A DNA stretch of 64,000 bases from a bacterium. Lineage in GTDB: Bacteria > 4484-113 > JAFGCY01. The stretch is taken from assembly GCA_020849855.1 (NCBI GenBank), contig JADZFO010000056.1, positions 52,015 to 116,014 on the forward strand, read 5' to 3'. This document shows positions 44,658 to 52,838 of this stretch, in pieces (positions within the stretch are counted from its first letter, which is position 1; each line of letters starts with the position of its first letter). The notes under the pieces are model-generated. The model saw only the letters and a program-made list of their open reading frames with translations. It did not search any database and was not told the DNA's origin. The translations under genes and the position numbers were made by a program.

Positions 44658-44663
44658 ATCGTA
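44658..44663 (-). promoter_or_regulatory. -10 hexamer, leaderless start
   Basis: TACGAT on the minus strand ends exactly 6 bases before ATG 44651. Confidence 0.5.
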
Positions 44664-44688
44664 TAAGACGCCCGGCCCCGCCGCGGGT

Positions 44689-45690
44689 TCAGTCAGTGAA
44701 TTCAAAAGCCGCGCAGCCCTGGCAGAAGCCCAGGCCAAAGCCCAGCAGTACAAATGGCGCGCGGCTGGCCGCGTTTTTCCGCAAATAACGCGAGAGACCA
44801 AAGAGCAGGCTGGCCGGGCCCAGGTTGCCGCAGCGCGAACAGAACTCAGGTAGCTGCTCCTCGCGCAGGCGAAGGCGGCGGCCCAGCAGGCGCAGCAGCT
44901 TCACATTGGGCTGGTGGGCGATCACTGCGCCAAGCGCTTCCTTATCCCATCCCAGCCGGGCGAGGAAAGCTGCGAAGTACGGTGGCACTGCGCCCAGCAC
45001 TTCGCGCGCCAGTCGCTCGCCGTCCATCCGGTACGCGCTGGCGTAAGCGGTCAGTGCGGGGCCATCCTGCGCGAAGTGATCCAAGGTCAGCTCGCCAAGG
45101 TCCGCCAGCTGCGTGTCCGTGACCCAGTCGCTGGCCAGCAGTGCCGGGCGGCTGTTGTCCGCGCTGAGCTCAAGCAATGCGCCCCCCGCCCCCGAGCCAA
45201 AGAGGCCTGCGGTGCCGGGGTCAGCGGGGTTGATCAGCGGCGGGTAATTGGCGGCCGCCAGCACTATGGCCCGGCTGCAGTCCCCGCTGCGCAGCAGGCT
45301 GGCGGCCAGGCCCAGACCCTGCACAGCCTCTGCGCAGACGCCTTCCATAGAGATGCAGCGCGGGTGGCGCAGCCCAAGCCCGGCGGCGAGGCGGATAGCC
45401 GCCGGCGGTGTGCCCTGCTCGATGGAGTTGTGTATGTAAATGATCGCTGTCTCTGCGCCGATGGCTGAGGACGGCAGTCCGGCGCGGCGCAGCAGCCGCT
45501 GCAATGCGGTCGCGGCGAGGCTGAGGCAGTTTTCGTCCGGGGCACAGACCCGCCTTGTCAGGATGCCGGTTCGACCCGTGAGCCAGTCCCGTTCGAGGCC
45601 GAGGCTCTCCGCCAGCCGGCAGTTGTCAGCGCGCAGCCGGCCCAGGGCATGTGCCGCTGCGCTGATCCTGACTCTTGCAGACCCGCTCAA
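44689..45690 (-). CDS. FabH-like beta-ketoacyl synthase III family protein
   Basis: 333 residues; thiolase fold with the full ketosynthase III triad: Cys in MEGVCAEAVQGL near 118, His in IAHQPN near 258, Asn in CGNLGPASL near 287. N-terminal RTGILTRRVCAPDENCLSLA matches the KAS III pattern TGI-x-x-R. It could start fatty acid chains or make a specialised ketide; it is not next to other fatty acid genes. The start is a TTG at 45690 with no good ribosome site, so the true N-terminus is uncertain. Confidence 0.88.
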   Translation of the reverse strand: MSGSARVRISAAAHALGRLRADNCRLAESLGLERDWLTGRTGILTRRVCAPDENCLSLAATALQRLLRRAGLPSSAIGAETAIIYIHNSIEQGTPPAAIRLAAGLGLRHPRCISMEGVCAEAVQGLGLAASLLRSGDCSRAIVLAAANYPPLINPADPGTAGLFGSGAGGALLELSADNSRPALLASDWVTDTQLADLGELTLDHFAQDGPALTAYASAYRMDGERLAREVLGAVPPYFAAFLARLGWDKEALGAVIAHQPNVKLLRLLGRRLRLREEQLPEFCSRCGNLGPASLLFGLSRYLRKNAASRAPFVLLGFGLGFCQGCAAFEFTD

Positions 45691-45756
45691 GGGTCATCAT
45701 GTAACACGACGGCAGACAGGCTGACTACTATCATTGGGTATCGCAGCCCGCCAGCC

Positions 45757-45762
45757 TATAAT
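45757..45762 (+). promoter_or_regulatory. -35/-10 promoter with leaderless start
   Basis: TATAAT ends exactly 6 bases before GTG 45769. A TTGGGT lies 17 bases upstream at 45734-45739, a reasonable -35. This is the best complete promoter in the set. Confidence 0.7.
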
Positions 45763-45768
45763 TGCGCA

Positions 45769-46353
45769 GTGCAGAAGAACCGCCTAGAGGCATTCTCCGA
45801 CGGTGTGCTCGCCATCATCATCACCATCATGGTGCTGGAGCTGCATGTCCCTGAGGAAGCCAGCTGGCAGGCCCTGCTTCCCCTGCTGCCCAAGGGCCTC
45901 AGTTACCTGCTGAGCTTCGTCTACCTTGGCATCTACTGGAACAACCACCACCACATGCTGCACACCGTGCGGCACGTCACCGGCGGCATTCTCTGGGCCA
46001 ACCTGCATCTTTTGTTCTGGCTGTCGCTGGTGCCCTTCTCCACCGCCTGGGTCGGCGAACAGCATCTAAGCCCGGTGCCCACCCTGCTCTATGGTCTTGT
46101 CCTCCTGCTGGCGGCGGTCGCCTACTTCATCCTGCAGAGCAGCATCATCCGCAGCCAGGGCCAGGATGGTGAACTGGCACAGGCCGTCGGCAGGGACATC
46201 AAGGGCAAGATAAGTCCGGTGCTTTATGCGCTGGCCCTTCCGGCAGCCCTGTGGCAGCCCTGGCTGTCAATGGCTCTCTACACGCTGGTGGCGCTGATCT
46301 GGCTGGTACCGGACCGGCGGATCGAGGGCCGACTGGGCGGCTCCGGGTCTTAG
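45769..46353 (+). CDS. TMEM175-family (DUF1211) potassium channel-like protein
   Basis: 194 residues. The signature RLEAFSDGVLAIIITIMVLEL at residues 4-24 contains the R-x3-F-S-D motif and pore helix of the family; NHHHMLHTV near 62-70 and LFWLSLVPFSTAWVG near 82-97 are also typical. Bacterial members have six helices and form K+-selective channels. Its TAG stop overlaps the histidine-kinase TAA by 3 bases on the other strand (convergent ends). Confidence 0.93.
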   Translation: MQKNRLEAFSDGVLAIIITIMVLELHVPEEASWQALLPLLPKGLSYLLSFVYLGIYWNNHHHMLHTVRHVTGGILWANLHLLFWLSLVPFSTAWVGEQHLSPVPTLLYGLVLLLAAVAYFILQSSIIRSQGQDGELAQAVGRDIKGKISPVLYALALPAALWQPWLSMALYTLVALIWLVPDRRIEGRLGGSGS

Positions 46354-48470
46354 CTCTGCGCGGGCGGCTCAGGTGCCGGCGCATTCAGAACTTTGTAAAC
46401 AGCCTGTGCCAGGCTGTCTGCAACCAGAGGCTTTGCCAGCAGCAGCGCGACGCCGGCAGCGCTGGCCTCTGATTCAATCTGCTGATGCAGAAAACCGCTT
46501 GCCAGAATGACCGGCAGCCCCGGCAGGACCGCCTTAACACCATGGATTAGTTCCAGGCCGTTCATACCGGGCATGGTCTGGTCGGTCAGCAGAGCATCAA
46601 AGATGGTTGTTCCCGCCTGGAAGGCCAGCAGAGCCTCTTCACTGCTGGCAAAGCTGCTGACCCTGTAGCCCAGGCGGGTCAGGATCCTGCTGGTCAGCTG
46701 CAGCAGTGCCGGTTCGTCTTCAACGACCGCGATGTGCTCACCGTGCCCCCGCAGGTCAGAGTCAGCATTGCCTGGGTAGAGCTGTTCATCCCCGCCGCCC
46801 AGTTCCGGGAGATAGATATTGAAAACGCTGCCCCGGCCCTGCTCGCTGTAAACCGTGAGCGCGCCGCCCATGGACTTGATAATGCCAAAGACGACGGACA
46901 AACCAAGGCCTGTGCCTGTGCTGCGGGTAGTGAAGAAGGGCTCAAAGATGCGCTGCAGTGTCTCCTGGTCCATTCCGCAGCCGTTGTCGCGTATTGTCAG
47001 CAGCAGGTGGGGCCCCTTCAGCAGCGGTGGGTGCGCGGCGGCAAAGTCCGCGTCCAGCTTGATCCTGCGCAGCGAAACGTCCAGCTCCCCGCCACCAGCC
47101 ATGGCATGACTGGCATTGGTGCAGAGGTTCATGACAATCTGGTGCAGCTCGGTCGGGTCTGCCAGCACCTGTGTTTGTCCCGGCTCATAGTTTTCGCTGA
47201 TCCGGATGCTGGCCGGCAGGCTGGCGCGCAGCAGCTTCAGCGCCTCCTGGGTCAGGGCGCGGATGTCCTGCGGGCTGCGCTGCAGGCTGTTCTGGCGGGA
47301 GAAGGTCAGGATGCGCTGAACAAGGGCGCGGGCCCGCTGCCCGGCATTGATCACTTCCTCAAGATATGAACGTGCTTCGCTGTCTTCATCAAGCTCCATG
47401 CGCAGCAGGTCCGAGTAGCCCAGGATGCCAGAAAGGATGTTGTTAAAGTCGTGAGCGATGCCGCCGGCCAGAGTGCCGATAGCGTCCATCTTCTGCATCT
47501 GGCGGACCTGCAGTTCCAGGCGCTTGCGCTCGGTCACATCGCGCACAAAGAGAAGCGTGGCCGGGGCACCATCAAGTTCGATGGCTGAGTAGGTGGCCTC
47601 GGCATCCACCAGGCTGCCGTCAGAACGCAGGAGCTGGCAGGCAATAATCTGGGATGCCGCGCCAGGTGCTGCCTGTCCGCTCAGGAATTCCTGAATCAGG
47701 GGGTATTCACTTTCCGGCACCAGCTCAAACACATCCCGGCCCAGCAACATCGAGGGATCCGCATAGCCATAAATCTCAAGCAGCACGTGGTTGGCATAAA
47801 GGACCCTGTTCTCAGCAACTATGGCGACACCATCAGGACAGGCTTCAACAATCTGGCGATAGCGTGACTCGCTCTCATGCTGGCGGCTGTAAGCCAGCTT
47901 GAGTTCCTTGTTGATACGCCGCAGTTCGGCATTCGATTCGGAGAGCGTTTCGTTCAGTCGGGCCAGACGGCGCTCCAGGTTCACCCGGTCGGTGATGTCC
48001 TGCACTGTCCCCAGCATTCGCAGGGGCTCGTTGCTATCGCTGCGCTCTATTACATCGCCGCGGGCCAGCACATCCCGCAGGCTGCCGTTGCGCGTCCGGA
48101 TCTGGTATTGGATCTCGTAGGCCTGACCTCCGCCGAGGGCCTCCTGCAGTGCGCTTAGTACACGATCCCGGTCCTCCGCGACCACAAGGTGCTCTGCAAA
48201 GTACTCAACGGTATGTGCGTCGGGATTGTCAGGGTCGACGTCAAATATGCGATACATGTTTGGCGACCAATGCGCCTGACCACTCCTGAGATCCAGGTCC
48301 CAGCTGCCCATAGCGGCAAGCTCCTGGGCCTGGGCCAGCAGTCGCGCTGTCGCTTCAGTATGCCTCAGATTCAGACCGTACTTGTACACAGGCCTTTGAA
48401 CATCAACTCCTTCGCCGCCTTTCTGCATTGCAGTACCGTGTTCAAAGGAGTCTGGTGTATCGCCAGACAT
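46350..48470 (-). CDS. hybrid sensor histidine kinase (PAS-PAS-HK-REC)
   Basis: 706 residues, no membrane helix, so cytoplasmic. PAS/PAC near 45-165 (MGSWDLDLRSGQAHWSPNMYRIF), a coiled coil, PAS near 205-320 (CPDGVAIVAENRVLYANH), HisKA with GGIAHDFNN near 338, HATPase with NLCTNASHAM near 451, DNGCGM and TGLGLSVVFGI, then a receiver domain with LLTDQTMPGMNG (Asp near 631) and a Lys near 686. The layout resembles single-polypeptide phosphorelay regulators. No response regulator is adjacent; a lone receiver protein lies at 52392. GAGG precedes ATG 48470. Confidence 0.94.
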   Translation of the reverse strand: MSGDTPDSFEHGTAMQKGGEGVDVQRPVYKYGLNLRHTEATARLLAQAQELAAMGSWDLDLRSGQAHWSPNMYRIFDVDPDNPDAHTVEYFAEHLVVAEDRDRVLSALQEALGGGQAYEIQYQIRTRNGSLRDVLARGDVIERSDSNEPLRMLGTVQDITDRVNLERRLARLNETLSESNAELRRINKELKLAYSRQHESESRYRQIVEACPDGVAIVAENRVLYANHVLLEIYGYADPSMLLGRDVFELVPESEYPLIQEFLSGQAAPGAASQIIACQLLRSDGSLVDAEATYSAIELDGAPATLLFVRDVTERKRLELQVRQMQKMDAIGTLAGGIAHDFNNILSGILGYSDLLRMELDEDSEARSYLEEVINAGQRARALVQRILTFSRQNSLQRSPQDIRALTQEALKLLRASLPASIRISENYEPGQTQVLADPTELHQIVMNLCTNASHAMAGGGELDVSLRRIKLDADFAAAHPPLLKGPHLLLTIRDNGCGMDQETLQRIFEPFFTTRSTGTGLGLSVVFGIIKSMGGALTVYSEQGRGSVFNIYLPELGGGDEQLYPGNADSDLRGHGEHIAVVEDEPALLQLTSRILTRLGYRVSSFASSEEALLAFQAGTTIFDALLTDQTMPGMNGLELIHGVKAVLPGLPVILASGFLHQQIESEASAAGVALLLAKPLVADSLAQAVYKVLNAPAPEPPAQS

Positions 48471-48501
48471 CAGCGCTACCTCGCCATCAAAGCTCTCCGG
48501 G

Positions 48502-48507
48502 AATATA
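48502..48507 (-). promoter_or_regulatory. possible -10 of the histidine kinase gene
   Basis: TATATT on the minus strand about 32 bases before ATG 48470; no convincing -35. Weak support. Confidence 0.3.
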
Positions 48508-48564
48508 GCTTAACAGAATTTGCGCTTGACTATTCAGGAGTGCGCGATGATTTGGACAATTCAG

Positions 48565-48603
48565 TAAAAAAAATGGCCCGAGGCAGGTAGTGTGCCTCGG
48601 GCC
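48565..48603 (-). terminator. rho-independent terminator
   Basis: On the minus strand GGCCCGAGGCA and TGCCTCGGGCC form a perfect 11-bp stem with a 7-base loop, followed by ATTTTTTTTA. It lies just past the stop at 48618 and ends the PKD lipoprotein transcript. Confidence 0.92.
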
Positions 48604-48617
48604 GTCTGCTGCCGGAT

Positions 48618-50951
48618 CTACGGCATCTGCCAGCGCAGAGCCAGCAGCTGGTTGTTCTTGTCGTCAGAGCAAACCAGCAATGGCAAGCCCTCCGAGGTCG
48701 TCAGCATTTCGCCATGCTGCAGTGCCTCCTCAAGGCCTGACACCGTCAGGGGGTCTCCCCATGAGACTGCGTCAGGGCTGTCGGCAATCCGCATGACCAG
48801 TTCGCTTTCGCCGGTCCCGCTGATGAACACGATGTGCGTATAGATCATGATCGGGATGCCGTCGATACAGGCCAGCTGGACAGTGTCGCCACTGTGGCGT
48901 TCGGTATCTTTCGGGATCGCATAGGATGCGTCGAGGTTTTCAAAGTCAGTCAGCGCCATGAAGTTCACCCCGTTGTAGGCGGGGTATCCGCCGCGCAGCA
49001 GGAACATGTACTGTCCGCCGTGCAGCATCAGAGACTGGCGGTCGCTGTAGTTGCCCCACAGCTTCTCAGCCGGGCCGAAACTGCCAGCACTCATATCAGT
49101 TGCGGTAAAGAGACTCGTCCGCGCGTTGACTGTGTTGTCATCTACACCCACGATCACCCTTGCGGGCTGTCCCGGCTCAGCCAGGATCGTCGGCTTGCCC
49201 ACGGAGTTGACGTACTTGGTGCTGCTGAGCTTGAGGGAGGGGCTCCAGCTGCCGCCGTCGGCATCATTGGCTATGAACCAGTGCACGCCCGCTTCGCTCT
49301 GGGTGGAGCTGAAAGCCACCGCCGGCCTGCCGTCAACCACCTCCAGGGCAGCGTATCCAATGCCGAAGTCCGCCAGTTGCACACTGCTTGACGGCCAGCT
49401 TGAGCCATCGGCAGAGTTGGCACGGATATAGCGCAGGCTGTAAAAGGGCGTCCCGCCGTAGCGGTTGTAGGCCAGGGCCGGGTGCCCATCCACTTCACAA
49501 AGGCTTGCCCCTTGCTGCGTGCCATCCTCAACCAGGACAAAGTGATGCTGATCCCAGCTGCTGCCGTCGGCAGCAAGCGCGGGAACGTACTGCATCTTGT
49601 TTATGCTGTTGTCGGGCGTATAAACCAGGGCCGGCTTGCCGCTCGCGGTCATCAGGCGCATGTCGATGCCGCTGTAGTCCGCGGCCTGCGAGCCGGGGAT
49701 TACCGTGCTTACCCAGCCGCCCGAGACAGTGATGTTGACACTCGCCGTGCTGGTGGCCAGGTCATCATCAGTGACCCGCAGAGCGAGCTTGCTGATTCCA
49801 GCACGGGTCAGCACCGTACTTGCCAGCAGCTGCGCACCGCTGTTGGTCTCGAAGTAGCCGTCGCCGTCAAGATCCCATTCAACCTTGATGATCTGACTGT
49901 CTGGCCGGTCGTCATCAAAGCTGGCCGAGCCATCAAGCTCGACGCTCAAGGGCGCTGGCCCGTTCTGGACCGAGGCTTGAAGCAGGGCTGTGGGCCCAAT
50001 GTTGTTGGGATGGGTTACGTACACAGTGGTTTCCATCTCAAAGCTGTAGCCTCGCACGGTACGCAGACGCAGGCGAGGCTTGTAGATGCCCGGGCTGGTG
50101 TAGCTGTGGTTCTTGTCGAAATCCTCGACATAAATAACGTCCCAGCTGCCGTCGCCTTCAAAGTCAACATCCATGTTGTCAAGTTCATCGCCCTGGATGT
50201 CAATGTAAGGGTTAAACAGAGTGTCCAGACTGCCTTCGCCGCTCACCGGAAAGGCCGAGAGACCGCAGTTGAAGATCGGGTCGCCGAACAGGACGCCTTT
50301 GAGTGTCACCGCGCCGTGGCCGGTGACAAGCACGGCAAGAGTGATCGTACCGTTAATGTCCTCATAGCTTGAGCCGCTGTTCTTGATGTCCAGACCGTAG
50401 TCAATCAGCGTGCCGTAGTTGAACAGGTCCCAGCGGTTCTTTTGATGGTTGGCCAGAGCGACCATGATGTTGTAAGGGTGCAGCGGGTCTGCGTCCCAGT
50501 GCAGAAAGATAGTGCCGCTGCTTTCGCCATTGTCGAGCCCGCGTGTATGGAGCTGGTAGCAGGCAAAAGCCATACCACTGATGCCGTCCTGCCCGTCCTC
50601 GTGGTCAGGTTCAAAAACTGCCGCCTGATTCTCCGAAAGCACATTCGCGTAGGGCAGCTCGTGATAGCCATATCCGCCGGGCGCGTAGAATGCCGGGTCA
50701 ACCGCGCTGGCAGCACGCGGCAGGCTGGCCGGCGCGGGCAGGGCAGCAAACCCGCCAAACTGGCTCTCTTCAAGAGGCACGGCCCGGGGCGTTTCAGCCG
50801 GGCCATCAATGGAACCTGGCATATCCTCGCCAGCCGGCTGAAGTCCAGTGCTGCTTCCGCCGCAGGACTGAACAGTCAGTCCAAGCAGGCACAGCAGCAG
50901 TGCGGCGCTCAGAGAAGCCCAGCGGCAGGGCGCGAACGCGGATCTCGACAT
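48618..50951 (-). CDS. PKD-domain surface lipoprotein (third paralog)
   Basis: 777 residues; signal ends LGLTVQSCGGSS. Order: Pro/Ala-rich linker; the shared module near 120-245 with IMVALANHQKNRWDLF; a beta domain with FEGDGSWDVIYVEDFDKNH; one PKD domain near 335-440 (VEWDLDGDGYFE; LRVTDDDLATS); then repeats of about 65 residues (ALVYTPDNSINKMQYVPALA; PALAYNRYGGTPFYSLRYI; RPAVAFSSTQSEAGVHWFI) corresponding to the ADWS repeats of the paralogs at 1279 and 3717. AGGAG precedes ATG 50951. Ends with a strong terminator. Confidence 0.88.
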   Translation of the reverse strand: MSRSAFAPCRWASLSAALLLCLLGLTVQSCGGSSTGLQPAGEDMPGSIDGPAETPRAVPLEESQFGGFAALPAPASLPRAASAVDPAFYAPGGYGYHELPYANVLSENQAAVFEPDHEDGQDGISGMAFACYQLHTRGLDNGESSGTIFLHWDADPLHPYNIMVALANHQKNRWDLFNYGTLIDYGLDIKNSGSSYEDINGTITLAVLVTGHGAVTLKGVLFGDPIFNCGLSAFPVSGEGSLDTLFNPYIDIQGDELDNMDVDFEGDGSWDVIYVEDFDKNHSYTSPGIYKPRLRLRTVRGYSFEMETTVYVTHPNNIGPTALLQASVQNGPAPLSVELDGSASFDDDRPDSQIIKVEWDLDGDGYFETNSGAQLLASTVLTRAGISKLALRVTDDDLATSTASVNITVSGGWVSTVIPGSQAADYSGIDMRLMTASGKPALVYTPDNSINKMQYVPALAADGSSWDQHHFVLVEDGTQQGASLCEVDGHPALAYNRYGGTPFYSLRYIRANSADGSSWPSSSVQLADFGIGYAALEVVDGRPAVAFSSTQSEAGVHWFIANDADGGSWSPSLKLSSTKYVNSVGKPTILAEPGQPARVIVGVDDNTVNARTSLFTATDMSAGSFGPAEKLWGNYSDRQSLMLHGGQYMFLLRGGYPAYNGVNFMALTDFENLDASYAIPKDTERHSGDTVQLACIDGIPIMIYTHIVFISGTGESELVMRIADSPDAVSWGDPLTVSGLEEALQHGEMLTTSEGLPLLVCSDDKNNQLLALRWQMP

Positions 50952-51276
50952 TTCTTACTCCTACTTTGCGGCCCGCACAGCGACGTACAGGCAAAAGTGA
51001 TTGGCAGGCCAGACCTCAGGGGACTGGCTGAATTGCCGAGGGGTTATACCTGTGCAGAGCCTTGCCGCATAGTAGTTTCGAGACCAAACGAATATCATTG
51101 GGTATCACGGTGGCGCACGATGAGTGATAGCCCGGTCGGCCAAATTGGCGGGCGGGTCATGGGGCACACTGCTCAAGCTCAGAACCCACTTTGAAGGAGC
51201 TGCTGGTAATCTAGAAGGGATCGTACTGCACTTCGGTGTGCTTAACGGAGAACTTTGGAGTTGGTAACAATGATGA
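50952..51276. other. intergenic, no gene seen
   Basis: Upstream region of the PKD gene and the left part of an AT-richer patch. It holds one copy of TATCATTGGGTATC (51093-51106), also found at 45729-45742. From about 51210 base composition changes (51241-51300 has 22 G+C in 60). Confidence 0.5.
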
Positions 51277-51438
51277 AATAAATTTGGCATCTATCTGGAG
51301 CTTACTAGGTCCGTTCTCGTTCCTATTGAATGGTATAATGTCTTTGCTGGCTGGCTTCATGGGAACTGGGAAGGGTATCATGTGCCAACAAACCCATGGG
51401 ATGACTGGGATAAGCCACTTGCACATTGGATGGAATAA
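51277..51438 (+). pseudogene. C-terminal remnant of an unknown protein
   Basis: An open frame of 53 codons after a TGA, without any usual start codon, encodes a protein-like sequence rich in Trp (PIEWYNVFAGWLHGNWEG; NPWDDWDKPLAHWME) and ends in TAA directly before the GTG of the next ORF. It looks like the tail of a truncated gene. AT-rich relative to the rest of the window. Confidence 0.45.
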
Positions 51439-51654
51439 GTGTTCAATGATAATAACCGTGCAATAGCTCCAATCGTACTTGTCATTGGGATATGCGGTGG
51501 GTTGTTTGCAATTGGCGGAATATTTGTATCCATGGATATGTGGGGTTCCGGCGTCTACGATTCATCTGTTTTTCTAGCCAAGGCAATTTCAGGAGTTGGA
51601 CTATTAGCGCTTTCTATATTCTTAGCGTTTGAGGCTAGGCGTAATATGTTGTAA
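51439..51654 (+). CDS. small two-helix membrane protein in AT-rich patch
   Basis: 71 residues from GTG 51439: helices near 8-29 (AIAPIVLVIGICGGLFAIGGIF) and 45-64 (FLAKAISGVGLLALSIFLAF), C-terminal EARRNML. It begins immediately after the TAA of the preceding remnant, so they were probably one operon. Codon use is AT-richer than neighbours, suggesting transfer. No family recognised. Confidence 0.55.
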   Translation: MFNDNNRAIAPIVLVIGICGGLFAIGGIFVSMDMWGSGVYDSSVFLAKAISGVGLLALSIFLAFEARRNML

Positions 51655-51730
51655 TCACTTCATAGTAGTCGGTGCATATCACCTGCTTCACCGCGCGAGT
51701 TGATAACGGCAGGCATGGAGGCTAGGAGAT

Positions 51731-52030
51731 CGTGACATCTTCAAGTACCTTCAAAAGCGAGCACTGACAAGTTCTTGCTCGGGTGCAATTGAATGACTTG
51801 AGCGATGAAGGAGAGATCGAGTTCGATTACTATGGGGCTCGCAAAGTGAAGCTGGTGAATGAAAAAAAATAGCACTAGAGGCGCGGGAGAAAGCAATCGC
51901 CCATGAGGGCGCAATGTATTGGCTCGAACCTCTCAGAGTTGCAAGAGCTGTCTGGGAGCGGAATCTCCCAGATGCGGGGGGTGATCTGAATAAACTCCGC
52001 GAATTCTTCGCGGTTGTTGCTCGAACCTGA
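51731..52030 (+). pseudogene. degraded gene with two frameshifts, function unknown
   Basis: Three consecutive frames read as one protein: DIFKYLQKRALTS from 51734, then QVLARVQLNDLSDEGEIEFD and YYGARKVKLVNEKK from 51768 to a TAG at 51870, then IALEAREKAIAHEGAMYWLE ... LNKLREFFAVVART to TGA 52028. The second break lies in an eight-A run (51862-51869) that would stay in frame with nine A. No start codon is apparent. It ends about 80 bases from the 3' end of tRNA-Leu. Confidence 0.5.
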
Positions 52031-52107
52031 CCCTGGAATCAAAGAATCTGCTCTGGGCCGGGAACTTGCCTTACGCGCTCCTCGCGGAGCGCGGCGTTCG
52101 TACCAAT

Positions 52108-52191
52108 TGGTGGGCGAGGGGGGACTCGAACCCCCACGGATAATCCACTGGATCCTAAGTCCAGCGCGTCTGCCAGTTCCGCCACTCGCCC
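52108..52191 (-). tRNA. tRNA-Leu(UAG)
   Basis: On the minus strand the acceptor GGGCGAG pairs with CTCGCCC, discriminator A, and CCA is encoded (52108-52110). D arm GGCGGAACTGGCAGACG, anticodon stem-loop TGGACTTAGGATCCA giving anticodon TAG, a long class II variable arm (GTGGATTATCCG), and T arm GGGGGTTCGAGTCCCCC. Class II plus TAG identifies leucine. Confidence 0.95.
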
Positions 52192-52391
52192 CTGTGGTCT
52201 GCGCCGGATTATACCCGCCCCGGCATGGTGCTGCGGCCAGCTTCGGCGGGTACCGGGCCTGCGCAAAGAGCGCAGCGGCCGCTCTTTGGCTGTCAGGACT
52301 TCAATCTGGCCTTAACCCGCCGATAACGCAATCTGGGGATTTGCTGCGGATGTTGGAGCCCGGCGCAGTGCCGGACAGGCAGGGAGGCCAG

Positions 52392-52820
52392 ATGCTCTAC
52401 AACCAGTTTGACAAGCAGGCGAGCAGTTTGCCTGCAGCCGGGCGCGGGGTTCTGCTCGTCGACGACAGCAAACTCTTTCAGCGCGTACTACAGCGCGTTG
52501 TCGAAACAGAGGGCGGCAAGGTTGTCGGGGTTGCCGAGAGCGGTGCCTTCGGCGCTGATATGGCCATCACCCTCAAGCCTGATCTGGTGATCCTTGACCA
52601 CAACATGCCGGACATGAACGGCGTGCAGTGCCTGCGCGCCATGCGGGAAAGCGGCGTCGACTGCAAGGTAATCGTCTGCTCTGGCGAGCTGACACTTGAG
52701 TGCAGCCAGGAGTATGCGCGCCTGCGGGCCGATGCAATCTTCGTCAAGCCCCTGGCCATGGCCGCCTTTACCAAAGCGCTTAGGGTCTGCCTTGGCCTGG
52801 AGAGTGCCAGCGCGGCCTAG
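52392..52820 (+). CDS. single-domain response regulator (CheY-like)
   Basis: 142 residues from ATG 52392, chosen for AGGGAGG 5 bases upstream. Receiver fold: LLVDDSKLFQRVLQ (acidic pair near 22-23), phosphoacceptor in LVILDHNMPDMNG near 67, Ser/Thr in VIVCSGE near 94, Lys in AIFVKPLA near 116. No output domain, so it acts by protein contact. It may be a phosphorelay partner of the orphan kinase at 46350-48470 (inference). Confidence 0.93.
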   Translation: MLYNQFDKQASSLPAAGRGVLLVDDSKLFQRVLQRVVETEGGKVVGVAESGAFGADMAITLKPDLVILDHNMPDMNGVQCLRAMRESGVDCKVIVCSGELTLECSQEYARLRADAIFVKPLAMAAFTKALRVCLGLESASAA

Positions 52821-52838
52821 ATTCAGCGCCGCCTCCGC

